This document shows positions 8,040-15,517 of a stretch of 15,517 bases of DNA, one piece after another. The DNA comes from JBBABP01 sp041657585 (GTDB lineage: Bacteria > Patescibacteriota > Gracilibacteria > Absconditabacterales > Absconditicoccaceae), in NCBI GenBank assembly GCA_041657585.1, contig JBBABP010000023.1:1-15517 (forward strand), written 5' to 3'. The number at the start of each line of letters is the position of its first letter. The stretch's first letter is position 1. A model generated the notes under the pieces. That model was given only the letters and a program-made list of their open reading frames with translations. It was not told where the DNA came from and searched no databases. The translations under genes were made by a program, and so were the position numbers.

Positions 8040-8066
8040 TTGACTTGATTTTTTGTATAATATGAT
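8040..8066 (+). promoter_or_regulatory. Possible promoter of comM
   Basis: A perfect TATAAT (8056-8061) overlaps TATGAT (8061-8066). The nearest -35, TTGACT (8040-8045), fits only TATGAT with a short 15-bp spacer. A transcript starting near 8070 would carry the 9-mer array in its leader. Confidence 0.4.
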
Positions 8067-8080
8067 TATAGAAGAAAAAT

Positions 8081-8116
8081 GTTACAAGGGCTACAAAGGC
8101 CACAGAGGCCACAGGA
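8081..8116. repeat. Four tandem 9-mers (GCYACAAAG family)
   Basis: GTTACAAGG, GCTACAAAG, GCCACAGAG and GCCACAGGA, directly upstream of comM. The last unit contains AGGAG, but about 27 nt before the ATG, too far to be its ribosome binding site. Confidence 0.8.
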
Positions 8117-8142
8117 GTTATATTTATTTTTTTTGATTTATA

Positions 8143-9693
8143 ATGATTTATAAAGTAAAAACTTACACTAATTTGTGATTAGAGTGATATGAAATTATTG
8201 TAGAAGCTGACAGTAACAAGGCATTGCCTACTATAGAAATTATATGACTTCCTGATATGGCCGTTAGAGAATCCAAAGAAAGAATTAGAGCGACTTTTCG
8301 TAATGTTGGTATCGATCTTCCAAGAAGAAAAATAGTTTTAAATTTATCTCCGTCAGATACAAAAAAAGTTTGAACAAGTTTTGATTTGGCTATGGCTGTT
8401 TCCATTTTACTTTTGATTTATGATGGAAATGTAAAACATTTTGATAAATTTCCTAATTTTTTATTTTTTGGAGAATTGTGATTGGACTGATCTATCAAAA
8501 GAGTTAACTGACTTTTGCCATCAGTCATAAGTAGCATGAAGCATTGATATAGAGATTTTTTTGTCCCTGAAGAAAATATTTATGAATTGGAATATGTGCC
8601 TTGAATAAATATTTATCCCTTAAAAAATTTTTCACAAATTGTTGAATATTTTGTTTATTGAAAAGAATTTGATGTAATAAATCAGGCGAAAGATATTGAA
8701 AATTTGTACCAAGAAAATAAAAACTTCGAAGTTGATTTTGCTCATATCAAATGACATATTTTTGCAAAAAGGGCATTGTCTATTGCTGCGGCAGGTTTGC
8801 ACAATTTGCTTATGGTTTGATCTCCTGGTAGTGGTAAAACTTTATTGAGTAAGGCGATTCAAAGTATTTTACCTCCGCTTTGATTTGAGGAAATACTTGA
8901 AGTAAGTCAGATTTATTCTGTTATTTGAAAATTAACTAAAGATACTCCTTTGATTATCAAAAGGCCATTTAGGCAAGTTCATCACACTGCATCTAGAATT
9001 TCTATTATTTGATGATGAACAAATCTGACTCCTTGAGAAGTGAGTTTGTCGCACAAAGGAATTTTGTTTTTCGATGAATTGACGGAATTCCCTAGGGAAG
9101 TTTTGGAAGTTCTTAGACAACCGATAGAAGATAAATATGTAGTAATTTCTAGGGTTTCGGGAACTATACAATATCCTGCTAATTTTATGTTTGTAGCTGC
9201 GATGAATCCTTGTAAGTGTGGATTTTTTAAAGATCGCGAAAAACAATGTGTCTGTAATTTAAACGATATCAAAAAATATCAAAGCAAAATATCCTGACCG
9301 TTATTGGACAGAATAGATATGATTTTGGAAATTCCTAGAGAAAATATTGATAAGATTTTGGACAATGTTCAATGAGAATCGTCAGCGAGTATAAGAGATA
9401 AGGTCATCAATGCCTGGAAAATTCAGCAAAAAAGATTTGCCAATAAATGAATTTTTTCTAACGCACAAATAACGTCAAAACATATCGATGAATTAATTCC
9501 TTTGGACAAACAATCAAAAGAATTTTTGTCAGAAGCTTCCAGAAAATTAATTTTGTCACCAAGGGTTGTTCATAGAACAATTAAATTAGCTAGAACTATT
9601 GCTGATATTTCTGGAGAAGAAAATGTTAGTGTTCAGCATTTGGCTGAAGCGATGCAGTATAGGAGCAAAAGTATGTTTGTGGAGTCGGAGTAG
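8143..9693 (+). CDS. comM: ComM/YifB-family AAA+ ATPase (Mg-chelatase-like)
   Basis: 516 aa, full length for the family. Domains in order: N-terminal ChlI-like S5-fold domain (to about 165; GLPDMAVRESKERIRAT and LNLSPSDTKK, GTSFDLAMA); AAA+ domain with Walker A GSPGSGKT (226-233), RPFRQVHHTAS, a Gly-Gly-Gly loop (290-292) and Walker B ILFFDE (307-312); a zinc-finger-like NPCKCG...QCVC pair (C357, C359, C369, C371); GPLLDRID; and a C-terminal helical domain with LSPRVVHRTIKLARTIAD. In Vibrio, ComM is a hexameric helicase that extends branch migration during natural transformation, so a role in integrating imported DNA is plausible here. The GGG loop is three consecutive TGA codons, and 21 TGAs occur in all. 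ATG 8143 gives the conserved family start. Confidence 0.95.
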
Positions 9694-9700
9694 AATTAAA

Positions 9701-9745
9701 GTTTCAAAGGCTTCAAAGGCAACAGAGGCCACAGAGGTTGAAAAG
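9701..9745. repeat. Five tandem 9-mers (GCYACAAAG family)
   Basis: GTTTCAAAG, GCTTCAAAG, GCAACAGAG, GCCACAGAG and GTTGAAAAG, starting 8 bases after the comM stop. They run straight into the 16-mer array at 9754. Confidence 0.8.
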
Positions 9746-9753
9746 TTATAAAT

Positions 9754-9785
9754 AAAAGATTAAAAAATTAAAAGATTAAAAAATT
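9754..9785. repeat. Two copies of AAAAGATTAAAAAATT
   Basis: Two identical adjacent 16-mers followed by GAAG. This is the same doubled unit, with K for T at one position, as at 4139 and 12546. The rest of the spacer to 9860 is A-rich with no gene seen. Confidence 0.8.
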
Positions 9786-9865
9786 GAAGAAGTACTAAAA
9801 AAGCTAAGAAAGCTAGAAAAGTAAAAAAATTATAAATTAAAAAAAATAATCAGATTTTTTACTGC

Positions 9866-9894
9866 TTGAATAATTTGTATATTTAGTTAATAAT
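9866..9894 (+). promoter_or_regulatory. Possible promoter of the nuclease gene
   Basis: TTGAAT (9866-9871), a 17-bp spacer and AATAAT (9889-9894). Transcription would start near 9901, about 35 nt before the ATG at 9936. The match is only moderate in such A+T-rich DNA. Confidence 0.35.
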
Positions 9895-9935
9895 GGTTGG
9901 TCAGCATAACTTTTGTTTTTCTAAAAACCAAGAAA

Positions 9936-10931
9936 ATGAGAAATTATTCAAACAGTTTAGTCCGATCTATAACTAGAATAACATTGTTAGAGTACTGTAG
10001 TAAAAAATATTATTTCAAATATTATACGTGAGCGTTAAAAAATGTTGATCAAAAATTACGATCAGACACGATTTTGTTAAAAAATTTGAAAAGCTTGGAG
10101 ATGCGAGTAGGAGAAAAAACTCATCATATACTTTCAGATTATTTACATTTATTGCAATCCAAAGAAGCCACACCAGAAAATATAAATTTGTTGAAAGAAA
10201 AAATTAGACAAAATATCCAGGAAGAATTTGAAATTTCCAAAAATAGAAAATATGAAAATGTTTTTGAAGAAGAAAGATTTGGTTTGACTGAGCATTATTA
10301 TTGAGAAGATGTGGATGCGAAACTGGAACCTTGCATACAAAAAGTTATGAATAATTTGGATATTTTCATAGCCAGTGAGCGAAACGAAAAAGTTCAACGA
10401 TATTTTGATAAGGCGCAAAAAGTTTTTATAGAAAATCCTAGGAATCAAAATTTTGAAGCAATGAAAGTAATAATTCCAAACATTCCTGAGCTTAAAAATG
10501 TAACTATCATGGCATCTCCAGATTTTGGAGTAGTTTTTAATCCTTCAAAATATCTTATTATTGATTGGAAATCTGGAAAAGAAAAAAATGATTTTGAATG
10601 AGTATCTGATCAGATTAAAGTTTATGCTTTAAAATCTTTTTTAAAAACCTGACTAAAATTTGAAGACGTAGAAATTTCGTGATATGAGGTATATTTACCA
10701 AGTTTAAATCAATTTGGCGGAAAAATAACAAAAGAAGATATAGATTATATCCAAAAAAAATTAGTTGAAGATGTTAGTTTCCAAAAACAATTTATTCAAG
10801 ATTGAGATGAAATTAGAAATGAACCGTTGGCTAGTTCTAAATTTTTGAGAACAAAAAGTGAAAAAAAATGTCAGATTTGCACTTTTAGAAAGGTTTGTGA
10901 GGAGTTAAAAAGTTACGAATTAAAAAATTAA
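9936..10931 (+). CDS. PD-(D/E)XK nuclease, RecB/AddB/Cas4-like with probable 4Fe-4S cysteines
   Basis: 331 aa. The N-terminus YSNSLVRSITRITLLEYCSKKYYFKYY matches the opening of PDDEXK_1 (RecB/AddB-type) nucleases, with C21. The catalytic core shows ASPDFGVVF (D196) then LIIDWKSGK (D210, K212), followed by the helix DQIKVYALKSFL typical of this fold. Three cysteines at the C-terminus (C312, C315, C321 in KCQICTFRKVC) complete the one-plus-three pattern that binds a 4Fe-4S cluster in AddB and Cas4. It would cut or resect DNA; no helicase domain is present and no cas genes are nearby. It follows comM on the same strand. ATG 9936 is the first start after an in-frame TAA. Only six TGA glycines, equal to the GGN count, make its codon use less biased than its neighbours. 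Confidence 0.85.
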
Positions 10932-11002
10932 AACCCTCCAAAGAAAGAGGCGGGCAGGCACTAAAAAATTAAAAGATTAAAAAAATATATTTTTATTATT
11001 CC
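10932..11002. other. Convergent spacer with repeat fragment
   Basis: Contains a G+C-rich fragment (CCCTCCAAAG...GCGGGCAGGC) resembling parts of the intergenic palindromes elsewhere, then a degenerate AAAAGATT unit and the palindrome AAAAATATATTTTT (10981-10994), which could be a weak bidirectional terminator. Confidence 0.4.
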
Positions 11003-12529
11003 TTAATTTTTTATACTTATATTTATTCTTGATTTGATTTTTGGGATGCTGTTGTATCGTGGTGGCGTGATGCCAATAATTGCGTTAGAAATTTCTGGAT
11101 AGGCAGTTATAATTTCTTTTGCTTTTTCTTTGTCTAAAGAAATTATATGTTCTTTGATGCTTGGCAAAATTCCATTTATATCTTTTGTGAAATCATAAGC
11201 TTGGATAATGCTTACTTTTGTTGGTATGATAAAAACTCATTCATTTTCTTTGATGTTGTTCAAAAAACTTATTGAATTTTTGTCTATTGTGATTAGTTTG
11301 ATTTTGTCTGATGGTCTTTGTTTGATATATTTATTTATAACATCTATTAAATCTGATTGATTGATTGTTATGAAACTTATATGCGCGATAATATATCATT
11401 GCATCGTTGGTGTTTTTTCTCAGATTTTATTTTTTATAAAAATTTGTTGAATTTCAATATTTATAAATCTTTCGAAGTTTAGAAAAAAACTATCAGTGAA
11501 TTGAAAATTTTTTGTAATTATATCAGATTTTTGTTTATTTATTTCTTGTGTTAATTTGCCAGACAAACTATCAATATCTTTTTGAGTGATCACTCAATTG
11601 GAATATAATGTTCAACCTGTAAAATTTGATATGACTTGAGCATATATGCTTTGTCAGTAATAACTATTTTTCAAATTTTTGATATAAAGTTTAGTTCATT
11701 TGATAAGATTTCATCTTGGTCACATCAATGTTCATTGTATATCTTGCTCTGTGGCTTTCAGATTTATTGTGACTTTTCAATATTCTTTTCAAACTGCTGC
11801 AGGTAATTTAAATAGCTCTTTGGAAATAAAAAGACGTCAGTCGTCAGTTATAAATTTTGTGTTTGGCAAAAATGAATATTCTTTTTCGGTTTGATTTATA
11901 ATCTCAACTTTTCACTCAGATGGATTTTGCATATATTTTATATTTGCAGTATTGATAGAAAAATTATATTTGAAATCTATAAATTCTGACTTAAAAGGTA
12001 TGCTCAAAAATCTTGAAGATTTTGGATATTCTGTATTGGTGCCTGGATAATAACGGAAATTATAAATAATATTTTCGATCTGATTTGATGGAATTATTTT
12101 GATATTGGCACTTGGTAATACTAATGAATATAATCAATATATAATTAATAAAATAAATATAGCCTCAAAAAAAAAAGTTGCATAAAAAATATAGTTTTTT
12201 TTTGAATATATTTGTAAGTGGAATTTTTTGATGTTAAATAAAAATAAATATATGATATTGAAAAATTTGACTATTTGATGTTTTTCTTGATGGATTACTT
12301 TTAATCATAAATGTCCAAAAAAATATTTAGCTTTTTCTGTTTTTGTTTCAAAAAAAGCATTTATATGTTTTTTTTCCAAAAGCTCTTTGATTTGTTTTCA
12401 TCGTCGTTCATTGTCAAAAAAAGCATGTTGATTCTCTATATTTATGTTTATTGTTTTGTGGTCTGGAATTTTTTCTAGAGTTTTGAAAATTTTGTATAAA
12501 CTATCTTCTTTAGTAAAAAATAATTTCAT
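11003..12529 (-). CDS. Baseplate J/gp47-like domain membrane protein
   Basis: 508 aa, 17 in-frame TGA glycines. Residues 1-110 form a cytoplasmic domain, one membrane helix spans about 112-139, and the rest faces outward. The outer domain matches the baseplate-J-like proteins common in CPR genomes: GKVEIINQTEKEYSFLPNTKFITDDG, then LPAAVGKEYGKVTINLKA, MGPRGNLIKGTKLYIKNL, SIYAQVISNFTGGT and, at the end, AYPEISNAIIGITPPRYNSIPKIKSRINI. In phages the J protein forms part of the tail baseplate; the cellular versions are membrane-anchored and their job is unknown. No other tail genes lie nearby, so this is not a prophage remnant. It sits 87 bp downstream of the Lgt-like gene on the same strand and may be co-transcribed. 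The start at 12529 follows an A+T leader without a Shine-Dalgarno sequence. Confidence 0.78.
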
Positions 12530-12545
12530 ATAATTAAATTAAAAT

Positions 12546-12577
12546 AAAATATTAAAACATTAAAATATTAAAACATT
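12546..12577. repeat. Two copies of AAAATATTAAAACATT
   Basis: Two identical adjacent 16-mers followed by GAA, matching the arrays at 4139 and 9754. The second copy can pair with TTTTTTAATATTTT just downstream (about 12589-12602), forming an A+T hairpin between the Lgt-like and baseplate-J-like genes. Confidence 0.75.
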
Positions 12578-12616
12578 GAATTTTTTAGTTTTTTAATATT
12601 TTGGTTTTTTAATCGT

Positions 12617-13429
12617 TTAGTATGGGATTATATTATCTTCTTCTGTTTCTTGTGTAGATTGAATTGTCCGTTTATGATGTAAGTATAGACAAAACATTAT
12701 AATAAAAAATGATACATATTGTTTGATGTCTAATGTAATATTTCAAATTGATATAACTCAATGCCTTGGATATTGTTGAAATAATAAAATTATGTTAATC
12801 ACAAAAAGTAGCATTGCGAATCATAAAATTCAATATCAGAATTTTTTTTTGATTTTTCTAAATATTCTTGTACATCAGGCAACTAATAATGAGGTAATTG
12901 TTAAAAATAATCAAATAGGCAATACTGAACTAAATTTATTTAATTGACTTTCTGAATGAAGTGATTTGATTCAAAATATTCAATTTGTAGTGTTTCATAT
13001 AAAATTATCTCACATCAACAAAAATATTCCTAACGGCACAATACAAAGACAAAATGAAAAAAATAAAATATCTGCTCGAACTTTTCTATTTTCTATTCTT
13101 TTGATTTTTTTGAAAAATAAAACCATTCGTAGGAATATTCACAAAACAATTCAAGCAAAATTAAAATTATATCAGTACGGTGAAATTAACATTAATAGCT
13201 CTTTGCTATTGACTGGAAACAATCAGAAAATAAATACAAAATTAAAATATGTTCATAAAAAATATATTAATACTATTAATAATGGCAATCGATAAAATAA
13301 TTTCCAAAAGTCTTGATGGTATCTTTTTGTTAAATATATACTAACTAAGATAAAACAAATAAATGACAATACTATTCAGATTCATGTCATATATAATTTT
13401 TCTCATAGTAAAGTTATATAAGGATACAT
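12617..13429 (-). CDS. Lgt-like multipass membrane protein, catalytic residues not conserved
   Basis: 270 aa with about six to seven hydrophobic helices and 19 in-frame TGA glycines. The pattern resembles prolipoprotein diacylglyceryl transferase (Lgt): N-terminal MYPYITLLG...TGIGIVLSF, FAGIVLGI (91-98), VPLGIFLLMGDNFIG (131-145), LHSESQL (157-163) followed by PIGLFL, and the usual length. Aligned by eye with E. coli Lgt, N146 is kept (N142), but Arg143 falls on Met139, Tyr26 on Thr15, and no equivalents of His103 or Arg239 are visible. It may be an Lgt-fold protein with another role. The start at 13429 is chosen over ATG 13390 because it restores the conserved MYPYI-LG N-terminus. The Lgt link is an inference; at minimum it is an integral membrane protein. 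Confidence 0.6.
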
Positions 13430-13474
13430 AAAAATAATTAAAAATTAAAAGATTAAAAGATTGGAAAATTAAAA

Positions 13475-13510
13475 GTTACAGAGGGTACAAAGGCTACAAA
13501 GGCCACAAAA
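13475..13510. repeat. Four tandem 9-mers (GCYACAAAG family)
   Basis: GTTACAGAG, GGTACAAAG, GCTACAAAG and GCCACAAAA, then a partial GCTAAAAGT. Here the array follows A+T 8-mers, the reverse of the order at 9701-9785. Confidence 0.8.
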
Positions 13511-13576
13511 GCTAAAAGTTATAAACCTGCTTGCGTTAGGCAGTCGAAATGAATCAATCTTACCCGTTTAAATCAA

Positions 13577-13630
13577 GATTGCTTCGTCGCAAATAAGCTT
13601 TCTGCCTACCGCAGGCAGGCTCGCAATGAC
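13577..13630. repeat. GATTGC...GCAATGAC palindromic element, copy 1
   Basis: Outer arms ATTGC and GCAAT enclose an inner hairpin CTGCCT/AGGCAG. Copy 2 at 15441-15492 shares GATTGCTTCGTCG and GGCAGGCTCGCAATGAC. G+C-rich, non-coding and typical of REP-like dispersed palindromes. Confidence 0.7.
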
Positions 13631-13642
13631 TAACAGTTGTAA

Positions 13643-13677
13643 AAAATGTTTCTTTGTTCTAATCAAAGAAACATTTT
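13643..13677. terminator. Terminator of RNase Y gene
   Basis: AAAATGTTTCTTTG and its perfect reverse complement (14-bp stem) flank a 7-nt loop, 13 bases past the rny stop. A tract and T tract on the two sides make it workable in either direction. Confidence 0.8.
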
Positions 13678-13689
13678 GTTGCGAAAGTT

Positions 13690-15192
13690 TTATCTTAGAA
13701 ATTCAATGACTTTTGTTTCTCTAATTCCTGTAATTCTTATAATTCAAGGATAATCAAGCTGACTATCTATTTTTTCTCAGATTTCTTTTAATAATTTTTC
13801 TACCTGTAAATCTGTTATTTGTTTTGGATCAACATATACCATTATTTCTCTTCAAGCTTGCATTATATGAACTTTATCTACTCCAGCTAATTCATAAATT
13901 AATTTTTCAAGTTCTCACATTTTTTCTATAAATAATTCTTTTGTATTGAATCTTGCTCATGGTCTAGATGCAGATATTGCATCTGCAGCTGTAACAACTC
14001 GTGCAATCGGATTGTCAATTGGCGTGTCATAATGATGAGCTTCAGCTGAATTTATTATTATTGGGTCCATTCAGAATTTTTTTAAAAGTTCTCATCATAT
14101 TAATGCATGAGATTCTCAAGTATTACTTGAAAGTTTACCTATATCGTGGAATAATCATGCTTTTTTTGCCATTATTGGATCAAGTCAAAGCTCTGTCGCA
14201 ATTGATTCAGATATTTTCGCTACTTCTATACTATGTGTCCATAAATTTTGTCAGTAGCTTGATCTAAGAAAATATTGTCCAATCATTTTAACTATTTCTG
14301 GTTTCATCATAGTAAGATTTAGCATAGTTAATGCTTCTTTTCATTTTTCTATTAACAAATCTCATAATTCGTTTGTTACTTCATTAAATGTTTTTTCTAT
14401 GTAGAAAGGATTGATTCTTCAATCTTTGATCAGTTTTGTTAAAACCATAGAGGCAACATATCTTTTTTCGCTATCAAAAGAAGATATTCTGACAACCAAT
14501 GGAGTATCATCAACTATCAATTCTACTCATGTTAATTTCTCCAAAAATCATATATTTCTTCATTCTCTTCAGATTAATTTTCATTTAAAATCTTCGTTTG
14601 GTAGATCAATAGATCTTGTTGTAAATTCATTTACACTATCTACGGCTACTCTTGGCAAAGCTCTACTAATTATCATTGCGGCTTCTTTGGTTTCTTCTTC
14701 TTTTTTAATTATTTTTAATTTTTCTATGAATTGACTTAATTCTCTTTGATTTTCTTTTTCTATATTTTCAAATAAAAGTTCTTTTGCTTCTTGTTTAGAT
14801 AATTTTGCCATTTCAGATAATTTGTCTGTTTGTTTGTTGATTGCCTCTTGTAATTCTTTTTGTTGTTCGTTTAATTTAACTTTTTCTTGTTCGAGTTTTT
14901 CTAATTTTTCATCCATTTTTTCTTCTCTAGCCAATAATCTGTTTTGGATTATTTCCATTTTTTCTAACCTTTGATTTTCGATTTTTTGTGCTTTTTCTTC
15001 TGCTTGTTCTGTTATTTTTTCACTTTTTTTCTTAGCTTCAATTAGCATTTCTTCTTCAATTTCTTTTATTTTTGACATTCTTTCTTTGAACTGCAAAGCT
15101 TTTTGCGTTAAACTTTTTTTATAACCATAAAATCATCATGCTGCTCAGATTCACAGCCCTAGAATTATACCGATAATTGTAATTATACTCAT
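13690..15192 (-). CDS. rny: Ribonuclease Y
   Basis: 500 aa, near the usual ~515. Domains in order: N-terminal membrane helix (about 2-24, MSIITIIGIILGLGIGAAGG); long Glu/Lys coiled coil (about 26-175); KH RNA-binding domain starting GKLIGREGRNI with the GxxG loop GREG (208-211) and LTGVELIVDDTP; HD hydrolase domain with SSYGQNLWTHSIEVAKI, LFHDIGK (H349, D350), SAEAHHYD, AADAISASRPGAR; and the terminal block QAGREIMVYV...YPGIIRITGIRETKVIEF. RNase Y is the membrane-bound endonuclease that starts mRNA decay in many bacteria lacking RNase E. The gene has its own promoter and a strong terminator, so it is likely monocistronic. The start at 15192 gives the membrane anchor. Confidence 0.97.
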
Positions 15193-15207
15193 TATTTTGG
15201 AATTTAA

Positions 15208-15238
15208 ATTATAAAAAAAAGAATTCATTGATTGTTAA
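15208..15238 (-). promoter_or_regulatory. Promoter of RNase Y gene
   Basis: On the minus strand TTAACA (15233-15238) precedes a perfect TATAAT (15208-15213) by 19 bp. The -10 lies 15 bases before the ATG, so the leader would be very short, under 10 nt. Confidence 0.5.
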
Positions 15239-15440
15239 AAAAGTTTATATCTATTTAAAATAAAATTTCAAAGGGTAATTTAAAAAACTACAAAAGCCTT
15301 AAAGCTACAACCATTGTTAAAGCAAGGCAAGGTGCATCAAAGATTTAAATTTACAAAATAGGCGATTTATAATCACCCCTACGGAAAAAAAATAACGCAC
15401 TTACAAAAAAAGTAATTACAAATATTTTAGAAAAAACAAA

Positions 15441-15492
15441 GATTGCTTCGTCGTAAAAACTCCCCACCAAAGGCCGGCAGGCTCGCAATGAC
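15441..15492. repeat. GATTGC...GCAATGAC palindromic element, copy 2
   Basis: Shares both ends with the element at 13577-13630 but has a different middle (CTCCCCACCAAAGGCC), so the inner hairpin is weaker here. Confidence 0.65.
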
Positions 15493-15517
15493 AGTTATTA
15501 ATCAATAATAATTTGTT

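Larger units (their letters stand above)
13430..13642. other. Intergenic, repeat rich
   Basis: Non-coding spacer between RNase Y and the Lgt-like gene. It holds degenerate AAAAGATT units (about 13437-13474), the 9-mer array (13475-13510) and the GATTGC palindrome (13577-13630). No clear promoter for the Lgt-like gene was found. Confidence 0.6.
15193..15517. other. Intergenic to window end
   Basis: No gene seen. It holds the rny promoter, a decayed 9-mer stretch (about 15288-15310, CTACAAAAG and GCTACAA), a fragment GGCGATTTATAATCACCCCTAC (about 15361-15383, resembling half of a common GGCGATT palindrome) and copy 2 of the GATTGC element. Confidence 0.55.

Noticed and set aside
8932..9297. 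Two antisense frames inside comM
   Set aside because: They lie opposite the conserved AAA+ domain and have no features of their own; they are shadows of the real gene.
9893..9976. Upstream small ORF of 27 codons overlapping the nuclease start
   Set aside because: It ends at a TAG inside the nuclease gene, has no recognisable sequence and no start signal; such short frames are expected by chance.
11003..12529. Prophage tail gene
   Set aside because: The protein has a membrane helix and an N-terminal cytoplasmic domain, and no neighbouring gene is phage-like.
13388..13390. ATG at 13390 as start of the Lgt-like gene
   Set aside because: An in-frame ATG at 13429 adds the conserved MYPYITLLG N-terminus, so the longer form is preferred.
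405..15192. Many broken genes or frameshifted pseudogenes
   Set aside because: The breaks are all TGA in a single frame; reading TGA as Gly restores full-length, well-conserved proteins.

Overview
The window is about three-quarters A+T. It reads cleanly only if UGA codes for glycine (translation table 25), which points to a CPR/Patescibacteria genome of the Gracilibacteria (BD1-5) or Absconditabacteria (SR1) type. Invariant glycines in conserved motifs (YchF P-loop, ComM Walker A, PRPP loop) are written TGA, TGG still encodes Trp, and genes end in TAA or TAG. With UGA as stop almost every gene would look shattered. I counted about 140 in-frame TGAs in ten of the twelve genes.

Layout: a DUF1846/UPF0371-like protein (+, 405-1502) converges on a sigma-region-4/HARE-HTH protein (-, 1676-2773), with YchF upstream on the same strand (-, 3017-4123). 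A plus-strand block follows: a VanY-type peptidase (4441-5271), GrpE (5381-6055) and PRPP synthetase (6137-7270). A small secreted/anchored protein lies on the minus strand (7287-7934). Next come a ComM/YifB AAA+ protein (8143-9693) and a PD-(D/E)XK nuclease with probable Fe-S cysteines (9936-10931), both plus. The window closes with three minus genes: a baseplate-J-like membrane protein (11003-12529), an Lgt-like multipass membrane protein (12617-13429) and RNase Y (13690-15192).

Most of the content is housekeeping: RNA turnover (RNase Y), translation-associated ATPase (YchF), chaperone cofactor (GrpE), nucleotide precursor supply (Prs), wall editing (VanY-like) and DNA processing (ComM plus nuclease). 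The ComM-nuclease pair would fit handling of imported DNA, but that link is inference. The envelope genes (secreted protein, baseplate-J-like, Lgt-like) are the least understood part.

Intergenic DNA is unusually rich in short tandem and palindromic repeats: a 9-bp family (GCYACAAAG), an 8/16-bp A+T family (AAAAKATTAAAAAATT), a 7-bp ATTTCCT array, a multi-hairpin TCCCTC element and a GATTGC...GCAATGAC palindrome. No gene has a convincing Shine-Dalgarno sequence, while several have recognisable -35/-10 promoters. I saw no tRNA, rRNA, CRISPR array, transposase or phage structural cluster. The most noteworthy proteins are the short DUF1846 homologue with a textbook Walker A motif and a Cys-rich tail, and the Lgt-like protein that seems to lack the catalytic arginines.
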